From contig JAUPFP010000030.1 in the NCBI GenBank assembly GCA_036925085.1, positions 2,823,045-2,887,044 of the forward strand: a stretch of DNA of 64,000 nucleotides. Reading direction: 5' to 3'. Every line of letters starts with the position of its first letter. Within the stretch, counting starts at the first letter, position 1. The DNA is from Brachycybe producta. Lineage: Eukaryota > Arthropoda > Diplopoda > Playtdesmida > Andrognathidae. Of this stretch, positions 11,391-25,100 are shown piece after piece. The notes under the pieces were generated by a model, which worked only from the letters and a program-made list of their open reading frames with translations, was not told where the DNA came from and searched no databases. Position numbers and translations under genes: made by a program.

Positions 11391-12350
11391 TATTTTTATT
11401 TTATGGTGTTTTTTTTTTCAGCACGTGTGATTCTTCCCTTAATCAAATTTCAGTACATTTTCTGCAAGTTTTATAAATAATGTATTTTTCTTTCTAATAT
11501 TATTTTATAATTGAATCAGTGTTCAACAGATTTTTGAGAAAGTTTTAGTCGTTTCCGAATATATTTCTGAAATTTTCTTGTCAACTTATTGAACTTCCTT
11601 TACATTTTTTTTTGTTGTAAGTTTTGACAATTTTCAGTAGTTTCAACCAGTTTCCTGTATGTTTTTGAAAGTATTTGATCAATTAATTAAATTATTATGT
11701 ATTTTTTGCATTTGAAACATGTTTTCTAACAAATTGCAGCATATTTCTTGTAGTTTAAAGTTGTTTCTTTACACATTTTTACATGTTTATGGTAAATTTC
11801 AACATTTTTAATCACATTTCCGTATATATTAAGTGATTTGTGTCATTCCTTTGCAATCTAAGCTATTTTCTACATATTTTTTCTGTTTCTTTTAAAGGTT
11901 TTTATACTGTTTTTTGTCACGTTTATTCAGTTTTCAGCTGACGTAGGTGTAATTTTTGTTTGCTTTTTAAAGAAAGACACCAACCACCGCCATTTATAAA
12001 GAAATATAAGATTTGTAAGGAAATTGGCAACATGACAAACAATTAGAATGAAAACATTTTGTAATAAATTGACATACATCTAATGAAAACTAATCGTCTT
12101 TTTAGAGAGATTCACTTTCTGAAGGATCTTTTTTTTAAAAAAAAAAAGTTCCTTCAGGGTTATTAACGATAAAAGTCAACAAAATCACACAAAAAACAAG
12201 TTAAAATACAATAAACACATAAAATATAATTAGGTTACATCTAATTTGACACGTTTTCATCACTTAAATGCATTAAATTTATGTTATTTCTCACCAATTT
12301 ATAGCAGATTCCAAAGGAATTTGTTATGAAAAATCACAACATCGAAAGAC
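11391..12350. other. AT-rich non-coding DNA, nothing recognised
   Basis: Unique-looking AT-rich sequence upstream of FHIP1, rich in TTTTC/GTTT runs on the plus strand. It may contain a FHIP1 non-coding exon; none could be placed. No gene is seen. Confidence 0.4.
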
Positions 12351-12351
12351 A

Positions 12352-12460
12352 GCCGCCATTTTGAAATATATCAAGACAAATATCGATACTCTAACAATGT
12401 TAAAAATATCGATACTCTAACAATCTTAAACATATCGATAACAGCATTTATATCGATACT
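12352..12460. promoter_or_regulatory. Candidate promoter/boundary: YY1-like site plus four TATCGATA motifs
   Basis: GCCGCCATTTTGA at about 12352-12364 is the reverse of a YY1/Pho-type site. It is followed by exact TATCGATA octamers at 12381, 12407, 12433 and 12451; the first three are spaced 26 bp as a short tandem repeat. In flies TATCGATA is the DREF element and CGATA clusters bind the BEAF-32 boundary protein. The site is about 1.5 kb upstream of the FHIP1 start, so a FHIP1 promoter or an insulator is plausible. Function here is inference. Confidence 0.45.
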
Positions 12461-12589
12461 TTTATATTATTTATTATTTTTTTTTATTATTTTCAGATAA
12501 AAAAAAATGAACTTTTTTCAAAATAAATATCCAGAAATAATTCATGTTTTATTAGAAACAAGACTAGACCTTCAAAAATAAACTTTTAA

Positions 12590-12746
12590 AACCTGGATAA
12601 AGCGCACCCTTTATAAAACTGAAACCTGGATAAAACGGAAAAAATCCCAGCACTTACCTTATCTATAATATATCTCTATAAAACGGAAAACTGATACAAC
12701 GGAAAAAAAATTGTCTGGAACAACAAGGTTCCGTTTTATCCAGTTT
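12590..12746. mobile_element. Short inverted-repeat element with ACCTGGATAAA ends
   Basis: AACCTGGATAAAACGGAAA-type sequence on the left, present twice, is mirrored on the right by TTCCGTTTTATCCAGTTTTT. Several ATAAAACGGA repeats lie between. It is too short to encode anything. Confidence 0.5.
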
Positions 12747-14600
12747 TTAACTATAGTTTTAATGATTGGTTTTTTATGCTTTTATTGCGTCTATTAATGT
12801 TTAGTAAAAAAAAATCCATTTTTTAAAAATAGACGTAAAAAGTTTATTTTTAAAAATATAGTCATTAAAATTACTTTTAAATTCATCGCCTGTAATTCTA
12901 GTCTTTAGCAAACTTAGCAAAACTTTAATAAACTCTTCATAATATTGCTTTTGAAAAATGTTTATTTGAATTATTTAAATCTTTGGAATTATGTTAAATA
13001 CTAAAATGTCCAAGTTTATGCATAGAATCTTCCAAAAAAATAAACTTTTTATGGCAGTTTTAAAATGATAAAAATTTTTACGCTTTTGTTGCGTCAATGT
13101 TTCTTAAAAAGTCATTTGAAATTGACGCAAAAGTTTGCTTTTAAAAACATACTAAATAAAACATACTATCGAAAACAATTCTAGTTTTTAAGAAACTTAT
13201 AAATTTTTGAAAAATGTTTATCAGAATTATGTATTTTTTAAAACTATATAAAATATCAAAATTTCCAAATTTATACATAAATTGATTTATTCATAGAACA
13301 AATTAAAATCTAAGATTTCATAATTTACATTCTAACAAGAGGATGGAATAAAAATTTAAAATGCAAGTTCCAAATAATTACAAATTTCCACCCTTTTACA
13401 AAATAAAAAGATCTGTGAACATTTCACTGGGTTCTTATTATTGGCAGGTTTCCACCTACTTACAGTAGAACAATCTGACAATTCGATTTTTTTCTTCTGC
13501 AAATGAAATGTAAATTACTAATTAAATACAAGAACAAATTTCTGGAATGTTATGAAAAACTGCTTCTTTCTAAACATCGAAACAAATCCTCACTTGTAGG
13601 TGGTAACATGACCGATCTCAATTTTCTCAACTTTACAGGAACAAAACCGACTTTTATTGTACTGTTTATAGTAATGTTTTACCATTCTTGATTACTATTT
13701 TCGAGCCCTGCAACCTGCAAGCGAGATTTTGAGGAAACGGACGAAACAAACTGATCCGTGCGGGAAAATTCAAATCCAATGGCATGTATAACTCAATTTC
13801 ACCAAAAATTGAGATGTCATGTTGCACCTACAGTGACAAAATACAAAATTTCTCCAAAATAAAACCAATTATCAAGGAGAGAAAAAAAAAAAAAAAGAAA
13901 TATGACACAAAATTGTAGTATTTAAAAACTACACAAAAAATGTAGACAATAATTATATAAAAAAAATAAAACAAAAGACATTCCGGCATAAAATGAAAGG
14001 AAAATTGTTGGCACAGACTTGACACCATTTTTGATCATTTAAAAAAAAACCTCGACAATACCATTAATTCATAATAATATGAATAAAAAATAAAATAATT
14101 ATCTCACTGAATTTGATCCAATTTGTAAGAGAAAAAAACTTACAAAACAAAATGAATAAAACAAAATAATAGTTGAAGGTATCATAATAATTACACGTAA
14201 CTTCTTTCTCCTACTTTACAAACAGTTACACCACAAACACACCAAATTAAAAATACTCAAATGAGATGAAAACTAATTATCAAGTTGAATGAAGTTATTT
14301 TTCACTACAATATTAAGTGAGAAATATCAAAAGTGCATAGAGCCAAATAACCATTTTTCTTTTAAAAAAACTCCCATTAATCCCAAACACCCACAAATAA
14401 ATGTTGTTTATTTGCGAAAATAGTGACACAAGTCATAAAATCGTCAATTTTTTTTAGATTAATCGTGAAAAGAACTCTACTTTTATCAGAAATAACGACA
14501 CAATTGCAACTCAATTGAGGACTCTAGAAACCAAGGAGTATAAATAACAACAAGTATTGTTCTGAGTAAATTGAGTTCAAAGTATTGTACAGAGGGTAAT
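12747..14600. other. AT-rich non-coding DNA
   Basis: Very AT-rich sequence with fragments of the family A/B type (for example around 13040-13210, AATAAACTTTTTATGGCAG). No coding region is supported; the open frames present are short and compositionally simple. Confidence 0.4.
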
Positions 14601-15093
14601 ATTCTTAATGCCTGTTTAGCCAAACTTAAAGGCGGTTGTAGACATTGCGAGTTTGCCTCGCGAGGCAGTTTCGCGAATCAAATCTCGCTTGTTCTAGACT
14701 ATTCCTCGCCCTGAGTCTCCGCCCCACTTGGCTGCCTCACTCCCCATCCGCGCACTAGTCGGTAAACACCCTGCATCAAAGACGTTTCGCGGTCGAAACT
14801 CGCGGCGTGTAGACCAAAAATGAACCAGGCCGAGGCAATCAGACTCATCGAAGTTTACAGTAATTACCGATTATTGTATAACCCCTCAAGACAACTGTCC
14901 GCTCACCCTTGATTCACGAAACACATTTTGGATCGCCTTGCGCCTGACTCGCGAGGGATACTCGCTATTGCGATTCGCGAGGAAAAACTCGCAATGTCTA
15001 CAACCGCCTTAAGAGCTTTTAGATACTGTAGGTAGTTTCATGTAAATGTTGATGAGTTTAGCTCTTAACTTTGGCTAAACAGTAATTAAGAAT
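14601..15093. mobile_element. Palindromic element interrupted by another inverted-repeat element
   Basis: The outer ends are ATTCTTAATGCCTGTTTAGC on the left and GGCTAAACAGTAATTAAGAA on the right, reverse complements of each other. The inner element at 14631-15008 has long inverted ends, GGCGGTTGTAGACATTGCGA, complementary to the end at 14989-15008. Its body has several CTCGCGAGG-type motifs and is clearly more GC-rich than the surroundings. The inner element must be the younger insertion. Confidence 0.75.
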
Positions 15094-16192
15094 ACCGCCC
15101 AGATATATCTATAAAATATCAATATTTCAGTTCTATTGGTCACAATCTTAAAAATTTTTGTAATGAAACTTTAGCACTGCCTTTGTTTTAAGCCGGGTAT
15201 TCACCAAAAGAGCGATCCTTCTCATCCAATAATCGTCTGGCGAGTACCATCAAAGAAAAAACTTATTTGTGCTTGTTTAGTGTGGACGGTGATTATTGTT
15301 TTGTTGAACTGCTTGTGCAGATTAGAGTGCTCGCTGTAAACGGTGGATCAACTGCGAACAAGAACATTCGCGAAATGGGCATTTCAAGAAAACACGAGCA
15401 AACATAGGCAAGCACAAGCAAATGTTTGCTCTTGCTCGCTTTTTTTTAGTTAATTCTAAAATAGCAATGAGCAGCTTTTTCATTTATTTCTGTTTTCCAC
15501 CAAATTCTGTCACTTATTCTTTTTGCTTTCTATGGTCCTCAATTATTAATCGCTAGATAATGACAAAATAGGCCTAATTTATGTAATTAAACAACTGTAA
15601 TTGAAACCTTTAAACACTTCTCCTTATAGGAGAAGTCACTCTTTCACGCAAATGAGCGATGTGTGAAAAGAGAGAAAATATCAATAAAAAATATTCATTG
15701 AAACATTTATATAGACCAACTCGATAATAGACTAATCGAAGGATTATAACTACGAATATTAATTAGCAAGGAAATATGAATATTGCTTTCCTTACTCAAT
15801 AACAAACTGACCCACATTTTGTACGTTTAATGACTCAACTGGCAGTGGAGTGATTCCTTTTGATCAGTAATAATAATATTAATCTCCAAATACTATTTAC
15901 ACACACGAATATTTTTTTGTTAAGTTTACTACAACTTAATTGCAGTTGGCAACAAACGAACTTTATAAAATCGATTCATAACTTTTTGATTTTAAACGTT
16001 CAAAAAAAAAAATATGAACTAGTAAATCTCAAATAATTAACAGGAGATTAAAAATTCAGAAGATGAAGAAAAAAAATTAAAAAGTTGCCCAAAGAGTCCA
16101 CAAGAAATACGAGCATAAAGATTATTAATCGGTTTTCCTTGAGCATTTTGATATGTAAATTCCATTTTTTTTTTGTGTGTTTAACGGAAGTC
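15094..16192. other. Intergenic DNA 3' of SH3RF1
   Basis: No gene is seen. A stretch at 15195-15430 with GGTATTCACC and CGAGCAAACATAGGCAAGCA motifs may be a degraded inverted-repeat element. TTTATT (AATAAA on the minus strand) near 15482 is one possible SH3RF1 polyadenylation signal, but 0.7 kb beyond the stop. Confidence 0.35.
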
Positions 16193-19100
16193 TCAGAATG
16201 TCTCGACAAAGCTTCCCGGAAACAGACCTGTTTTACCGGTACGATTTAATGTGCCTTTGTACCAACCGTCATCTCGTTTCTTGTGAACGTAAATGACATC
16301 ACCTATCTTAAGTTCCAATTCGTGTTCACTGTTTGGAGGATAAGGCACAATGCATCTGAACCTGTAATAACGACATAACCGTAAATGATTTAAAACGATA
16401 AAACACGATTAAAACACTCGATTGTCAACGAATTACCTCTCTCGAACGAGAGGAGCAGGTTGTTTGGGTCGAGATGCTTTAATATTAGTAACACAAGTGC
16501 TATCGGTGGAGCCGTCGATTGAATTCGATTTCCTGTGACCACCGCCACCGTGTGACGGTGGAGTCGCAGTAAATACTACATCACTCGGACATGACTCAGA
16601 CCTAATAATGATCAAAAATAGTTTAATCACGGCCACAACGAGACAATTAGGGTAATAATTCACTTGCCTAACGTGTATAGGATGCGGATTAGTTACGCTA
16701 GTTACCGATCCCGTACTCGACGAAGGCGTACAATCGACAAAAACGGGATTATCCATCGAGTAAGCACAGGGCATCGGCGACTTAAGTTTCTTTTTAATCG
16801 TTAGCCTCTTTACGAAGCTCACTTTATCAAACGGCTTACGATCCTTTTTATCTCTCTGATGGGGTTTTTTTTAAAAGACATAACATTTAATATTAACGTC
16901 TTCAACTATAGTTCTAATTTGAAAAAAAAAGCAGTGATAAATAAAACACCTTAACTTTCTCGTATCTGTGACTGTGGTTCGATATGGCAGCCTCGGGAGT
17001 TGTGGACGATTCGGAAGTTGCCGGTGTTCCACTAACAGAAGCATTGGGTGGCGGAGTCATAGCAGCTGCTGTTGCTGAAAGCAGAGACCGTGACATGGTT
17101 GTGACAGACGGTGAAACCTGCTGTTGTGGTGTCGACGGTGTTCCATGCCATGATTGCGATATGGCCGGCTGTGGAGAAAGTAAGTTTGATGTGGCCGGTT
17201 GCGTCACTGAGCAACTAGATACTTCAGGATTGTAGTTCACGACTCTTGGAGGCAGATCAGGAACACCAACAGATCTATTCAACATACAACGTACATCTAA
17301 CATTCGAATACATCAGGCAACAACGCAAAAATGTTTTTAGATAGAATTTCGAAACATAAAATAGAAAGAAAAAATTACAAGCAACAAAAAACAGAAGACA
17401 AAAAAAAAAGATCAACCAAAACGTTGAGAAAAAAAAATGCAGAAAATACCCCAAAACAAGAACCAAGATAATTTTATAGAGGTAGCTCAACTCCAGGTTG
17501 GAGAAAAACGTCGTGGGTAAGTGAGCTTTAATTGTATATCTTCAAGCTTCTAGAACTCTTGATTATTCTGTTTTTCAGGCGCAAAATGAAGAGAAACTAG
17601 AAAGTGTTTTAGAAACTAAAAGAGTAGATCAATCACTTAAGGGTCTCTCCATCTTGATATCTTTCAAAATAAACTTTTTATATACAAAAAATTAACAAAA
17701 AATGATTTGCTTAGGGTTCAGTCGTTTTCAAACTGACATGAAACCTTATTTTGAAAAATATCAACATGAAAATATAGCTATTTTTCCAAAAAAAATGTAA
17801 ACACTAATGTTTCTCTTCATTTTGCACTTGAAGGAAATAATAATCAGAGTTTGAGAGGAGAGTTTACACTTTAAAACCACCTTAACTAATAGTTCTCATA
17901 GATTTTAGCCTCGAAACAGTCTTTTTGATTTAAAAAAGCATTATTTTCTCGCCTTACTCCAGACACGTAATGTTACATATGCAGAGCTCTTATGTGAGCT
18001 ACATCTATACATTTATCTCGCCTAAAGAAAGTGTTACAGGTCACCTAGTCTCGGTCAGCCGAGGAGAAGTGTGAGCGTGATATCTATGAGAATTTTGTTG
18101 TGATGATTTAGGTGGAACAGCAATGGCCGTTACACTGCGAGCCCACTCTAGAAACCCTTGAGTTCTCTCTGAAACCGCAGCTGCGGCCGCACGAGCACGG
18201 CTCAGACTACTGTCATTAGAACGTCCACCGTTCGTATTTGAGGTAGATGCGGAAGAGGGCGAAGAAGAAGAATGAGACCGACTTGTACAGATAGAATTAG
18301 AGATGTGAGCATTAGACGGAACACGCGAGGACGTGGGTCTGACGTTTGCGAGGGAAGAGGAAGTTTGACGGAAATGAGCTTGTAGCAAAGAAGACCTGAA
18401 GCGAGTTAATTGCAACAAAAAACACCGTTCCCATAAAAGAAGTATTTCCAAACACGAAAACAACAACAAAAACACAACAGACACAAGGAGGGATTGACAA
18501 AAGACAACAATAACAACAACATTGGCTTACTTAGCTGCCTGAACATAGTTGCCAGGGAAGACACCACTCTGACTGGTTCGCAAAGAAGTTCCTTTGAACC
18601 AACCGTCTTGACATTTCTCACTTACGGTGTACAATTCTCCTTTACGCAGCTCAAGTTCATCTTCCTTCTGAGGTTTATAAGGGTATAACGCCACATAACT
18701 GACAAAAGATCGTAAGAGAACACTTAGGGAGAAGAGAACATATTATACGATAAAGAGGGATCGCAGTAAAATCGGAAACATGAAATTCCGAAGAGCAAGA
18801 AAGGAACACAGAACAAATAACAGAAAAAGAACGAAAGGAGACTGGTTTCCCTTTTAAAACTCGTTAGACTTACAAAATAGGAACCGAAACATGGGTTTGA
18901 GGCGAACCTAAGCTGCCATTCGATGTGGATAGATTAGGCGTCGACGAGCACGCGATACCATCGGGTTGTCGCGTTCCCCCTTCAGATACAGACCCAGACT
19001 AATTCACAAATATATTGGCAATTTAAAAAAAAGCCACGTCACATGAAACACACTAGCGTCTTAAGACTATATCCAGATGGCGTTTTCATGCATTGTGCTC

Positions 19101-22100
19101 AAATAGCGTCAAAATTTACACTCACGGGCACAATACAACTTACAGGACATTTTATGGCAATTTGAAAAGTGGTTTTCACTAAACGCTTGTCAAAATCCTT
19201 GAAAATAAAAGTTTATATTTCAGTATCAAAAACAATTGAAAGTGTGTCGCTTACTTTCTCAAATAAGAAATTTCTGTTTGAAAATATCTTCATTTTAAGA
19301 AAATATCTTCATTTCAACGTTATTTAAAATTTATTTTGAAAATGTTGCATACTAGAGGACTTCATAAAAGAGCAGAAGGGCTTCGTGGGCCTGATGGTTT
19401 TTGTGGGCCACAAAGGCCTTTGGCAAAAGCCAAAACCCATGAGCTTTGTGGGATTCACGAGCCTGGTGGGCTGGTCTCACTATAACGTTTAGTGGACTGT
19501 GCCGAAAATCCTTTACCGAAAGATAAGTTACTCTAAAAATAAACTTAAGTTCCTTATTGATTATGAAACATACAATTGTACCAAAGTCATTAAGTAATTG
19601 AACTTAACATTGAATGCACACAGTGTAAATAAAAACGCCATAAAGATTTAAAATCACTAAAAAGGCAAAATTCAAATAACCTGAGGTATGAGTTTATGCC
19701 GCGGTTGTACAACTGGTGTTGGCACAAGCGAAATGCTCGACAATAGATTCGGAAGGGTATTGGACGGGATTTCAACGGAGTACCTGTGGGTGGCAGGGAG
19801 TGGCGGAGGAGGAGGACGACTCAATGAACCAGAAGCAACAAGAGAATGACGTTTCTCTCGCTGTTGTTGTTGCTGTAGAAGACAAGTTGCTTGTTGTTGT
19901 TGCTGTTGTTGCCTGTGAGGAATTGCTGTCGAAGAAGACGAAGTTCCTAGACCAACTGGAGGAGATGTGGGTGTTGAAGCTGAAGAACTTGAACTAGAAG
20001 ATGCTGACGTCGATGTAGAAGATGATGAAGAAGGCGACGAAGATGAAGTCGAAACCGTTGAATGCACGTTGACGCCGCCTAAAAATCAACTTGTTAAATC
20101 AACGTTTCTGAACAGGTTTAACGAGCGTAAAAGCAATGAACTCTTGCATGTGCTTCCATAATTGAAATTTTGCGTTTTTTCAAATTACGTTTTGCAAAAA
20201 CATGATCTCGATTCAAACGGAAGACCTTTTCAAACTTTTGTTTTCTACAATTATTGAAGTTGCAATCCATTCCTGAATGTTGCCTTCAAATTTAAAGGTC
20301 TTTTGGTTGCAATATTCAAAGGGCTCTATATTTTACACCTTTTTTGAATGATGCTAATTTGCTCGATTCACGTTAAAGGTCATTAACCTCAAAATGGCCC
20401 ATTTTGCTAAAAACCTTTTTGTTCTTCAGGAACATTGTTCAGCTTTTTCAGAAAACTGATCAGAATTTATATTTTGGTGATATTTCGAGTTGCCATTTCA
20501 TCGCTACAGTGATTTGAGCACGTACATCTAATTCAAAGCTCAATACTTACGCTATGTAAAGACAATCAATTCTGGCTTGCCAATCCAATAATTGATCATT
20601 AGTATAGAGGATTTTTTTTTTTTTAAATCCAACTTTATTGCCATTCAGTCTTGGCTTGAACGATTTGCTGAGCCAGAAATCTACGTTAATCTTTAAAATA
20701 AATGAAAATGTGGTGTGGATTGACAAGTTTTCGAAACGTGAGAACATACGCATTTGTTCAAATCGTAATTTTACCAATGATAAGAAAAAAAATGAGCAAT
20801 TAATTAAAAAGCGAAAAAACAAAATTCTTGACCACGTACAATTCGAAAAGAATAATAGACAAGAAATGGTTTGAACATCTGTGTTCAGGATGGACAAGCC
20901 AGAATTGATTGTTTATATCAAACTTTAAATAGACAAAGATGTTGAGACCAGTATTATTAGGTGTAATTAGAGGTGTCGTGTCGGAGTCGCTACTTGGAGT
21001 TGGCGGCGCAACACGCGATGGACCACTCTGAAAACTAGAATAACAAAAAGTAAAAGACTTGAAACCACCCCCCCAAAAATCTACAAGAGAATAAATCTCT
21101 AAGATAAAAAAAAATTACTTTGTTGATAACTTCATGAGAGATCTTGCAGCACCATTCATCTACAAAAGAACGAGAAGGAAATCAAAAGATTCGTATAAAA
21201 ACTACAGGAAAACCCGAACCCGAAAGAGATATTTATGTCGAAAATAATCATAATTACTTCAACAAATGTAATGGGAAAGATTCCGATTCTGTCTCCAAGT
21301 TTTCCTTCGGCCCAGTTCTCATCGACACGTCTTATTACTGTAATAACATCTCCCTGTGATGAAACACGAAAAACGGGTTAAAAAAAACCAAGAAGGCAAA
21401 AAAAAGAGGAGGAATATATTGAAATTCACCTTTGAAAATGCTAGACAGTCTTTTTCCTCGTTCTCACTCATTCTAAAATCATAGGTTGCCTTACACTGTG
21501 GCATATGTGCAGGTAATGGAGTTATGACACGTACGTAACTGGCCGGAAAGAAGCCGTGTTTACCACACAGTTCTCCGTGATACCAGTTTTGATCTATCTT
21601 CTTACGAAGAATTATTATATCGTCTTTTTTGAACGATAAATCCCTAGTTTATAAAATTAAAAACATTTTTATTATTAATATTTTTTTTAAAGTTCAAGAA
21701 GCTAAGTAATCTTCTGTTTGTGACGGGAAAAATGGGATTAAATTATCTTAAATTTAATCCCGTTTGATTTTTTCCAAGTGTGATTTTCTTATACTTTCAG
21801 AAACAGAAAGAAGACTAGAACGGTCGCTAAATCATGTTGGTATCTTTCAAAATAAAACTTTTTACAAGCAAAAATTAAAAAATTATTCGTCTGTTAAAAT
21901 TAAGAAATTTTCAAACTCGCATAAAAAGTTTATTTTGAAAGATATCAACATGAAAATACCCTTCAATTATTTCGCTATCCTTCTAGTTTTCTAAAAGAAA
22001 CTCAATTTATGTTCATTTTGTACCTGAAAGAACAAGAGGTATTTACACTGTATAACCACTAATACTAGTATTCATCTTATCTTTCAAAATAAACTTTTCC

Positions 22101-25100
22101 ACCTTAAAAATTAAAAAATAAAATCTCCTTAAAGATGGATCATTTTTACGGAGCCCTGTAAAGGATAGGCTACATTTTTTTTAAAAATCTCGAAATTTCG
22201 ACTTTTAATCTCTTATACGGTCATGTTAATTATGCCATGTTGTGCACACCATACTCTAATAATTAAATTATTGCTGCTAAAAGAGAGAGCTTGCAATAAT
22301 TTAATTATTAGAGTATGGTGCGTACAACATGGCATAATTAACATGGCCGAATTAAAAGTCGAAATTTCGAGATTAAAGTCGAAATGTCGAGATTCTGGAA
22401 AAAGTGGAAATGTCGAGATTTTAAAAAAAAATCTCGCATGTCCTTTACAGGGCTCCGTACATTTTCATACTGACATAAAAAGTTTATTTTAAAAGATATC
22501 AACATAAAATTTCCCTTAAGTGATTTAGCTACCCCCTTCTAGTTTATATGAGCCAAGAGTTTGAGAAACGTTCATACTTTAAAACAACCTTTACGGTATT
22601 TTTGTTTGATAATTTTTTATAATATACTTTTTAATGTTAGTTTAAGAAGAAGAAAAAGTTTACCGTTTTCACCTTTTTGTAATAAAAAGTTTATTTTCTA
22701 ACAAATCGTCACAAAAACACCCATTAATCGTGTATTTAATTTACTCTTCTAGTTTCAAAATTTCTTCCAAAAGATGTTTTTGAATAACTTTACTTGGGTA
22801 ACTCAATCCAAAGAAAGAATTTTGCTGGAATTCTATCTTAATTATTGATTTTGTTAAAAACAATGATTTAACAACATGTAAAACAACAAAACGGCTGAGT
22901 TAAAACTTCAAAAGCCAAACTAAAAACCTAATGCTTTGTTTAGATAACAAAAAAAATACAATAGCCCCTCTATATATAATAACCTTTTTAACTATTAACT
23001 TTCCTTACGGTCAAGGTAACTTATAATAAAGAACGATATCATTTTTTTCCTTCTTAATTATTTACGCCAAAAAAAAAAAACCTTTCTTTCCGTTGAACGA
23101 AGTTGTTTCATTGTTTTGTGTTTGTGTGCAGTTAGAAAACAATAGATTTTAATATTGTATACACAATTTTTCTGAGTAAATTTCAATTGAACTTGTAAAA
23201 TACTTGAAATACTCAAGTCGTTGAAGCGCGAAATTTCAGTTAGAATCTAATTAAAATGGCTGAGTGAATATTGGAACAATAAAAAAAAAATGTTCGATAG
23301 CAACAGTGAAAGACAGGCAATTAGAAAACGGAATGAACAGACGTTGGCTCCGACCTTTTTATGACGACTGGCAACTACTAATTGGTTGGTTATGTAGTCT
23401 GACGTCACATGAGCCGCCCTTTTCAACGTCGAACCACACAACAAACCAATTAGAATAGAATAGAAAGAGCGGAGCCAACTTCTGTTCATCCCGTTTTCTA
23501 ATTGCCTGTCAGAGAAAGTGGTTAATGGCCACTCTGAATTGGGCCTAACTTTTGAGGCCCTCATTGCACATAGGAAATGAGGTTATTGTTGTCTTGCAGA
23601 CTTCACTGGGAATGTATTGTACCCATGATCTCCATTCCCGCTCATCCGGTTCATGTGCAATGAATTTTCGAAGTTGCATTGTCACAAGCACCTATAGAAA
23701 CACACCTTAACCACGCCCACTTTAAATTGGGCCTAACTTTTGAGGAAATGAAGACATTCTTGTCTTGCAGACTTCATTGCTTCAATGTATTGCACAAAAA
23801 AACATTTCTATTGTTGCCAAATACATTTCTGTGCAAAGGACAATAGAAACATTATGATTTTTTTTGTTTTCTGTTGGTTTTATCAGTGTGTGTGATTTTT
23901 CCCTTAGAAAAAGAGACTGAAAATATATTATTTTATCTGATTTTTCGTATTAAACGGTTTTCTTCTGTAATCCTAAATGGCATCTGTGGAATGGAAGTTG
24001 CTTTTTTCTTATGATTATATTAATGACATAATTAAGAATTCTACTGAATTAGATTAACAGTGAAGAAACACAAGAATCTTCCTCAAATATTCCATCTTGC
24101 ATTCTCAATACAATTGCTGAGCACATTCCATAAAATAAAGTGTGCTATAAACAAAGGAACAACAACAGCAATCAATAAGGCAGAACCACTTTTTGTCTCC
24201 GAGATAAAAAAAAAAAAAAAAAGACAAAAGCCAAATTGGATCACGTTGAAGCCACCGGTGGTGGTGTTGCTGGGTTTAGGCCTAAAAATCCCAATTAGAC
24301 AAACAGCCCCATTTCCGTTCTATTACAAGTGGTTTTTATCCTCTTAAAGCCTGGAACACACACGCGGAATTCCGCCAAGGAAAAAGAAAATAGGAAAAGG
24401 GGGAGAAAAAAAGTCATTTTCTTTTTCCGTATCTGTGTTGTTCACACACAGAAACAGAAAAGTAATGAGGAAAGTTGTGTGCGCCCTCTATTGAATGAAC
24501 AAGAAAACAAACATTATATTTATTGCCAAAATGAGATTCCATTGTGCTTTTTTGTGATGTCACATCCATCTTTCTGATTGGTGGGAATTTGAACGGAATA
24601 TTTTGAGAACGGAAAAAGTTGAGCTTTTGTTCAACTCATTTTTAATGAATTTTCCGTTCATTTTTTATGGAAAATTTTCTTATTTAAATATTCTGTTTTG
24701 ATTTTCTGAACGGAATTCCGCGTGTGTGTTCCAGGCTTTATGAACAAAATATGCATTAGAAAGTGAACAATGGAAAATAGAAATTCCCTATTGTTAGATT
24801 CTGCGTTTCAGACAAACACAAAATTAAGGAGTCTTAAAAACTAGAAGAGTCGATTTTCGTTTTTCACTTCCAATCTGGTCCCAAAAAAAAAATGAAAAAT
24901 GATTGTCTCATTAACCTCAAAATTTAGTCTTTTTCAAATTGTCATAAAAGATTTTAATGTGAAAAATTAAAAACCACTTTTAAGTTGTTTTATGAACACA
25001 GTGATTTTTGAACAATTTTTCTAATTTTCACGTCTACACTTGAATTAGATGCATTCAAGTTAATCGTGTTTAGTTGTGCCCAGTTGAAAGCATTAAATTA

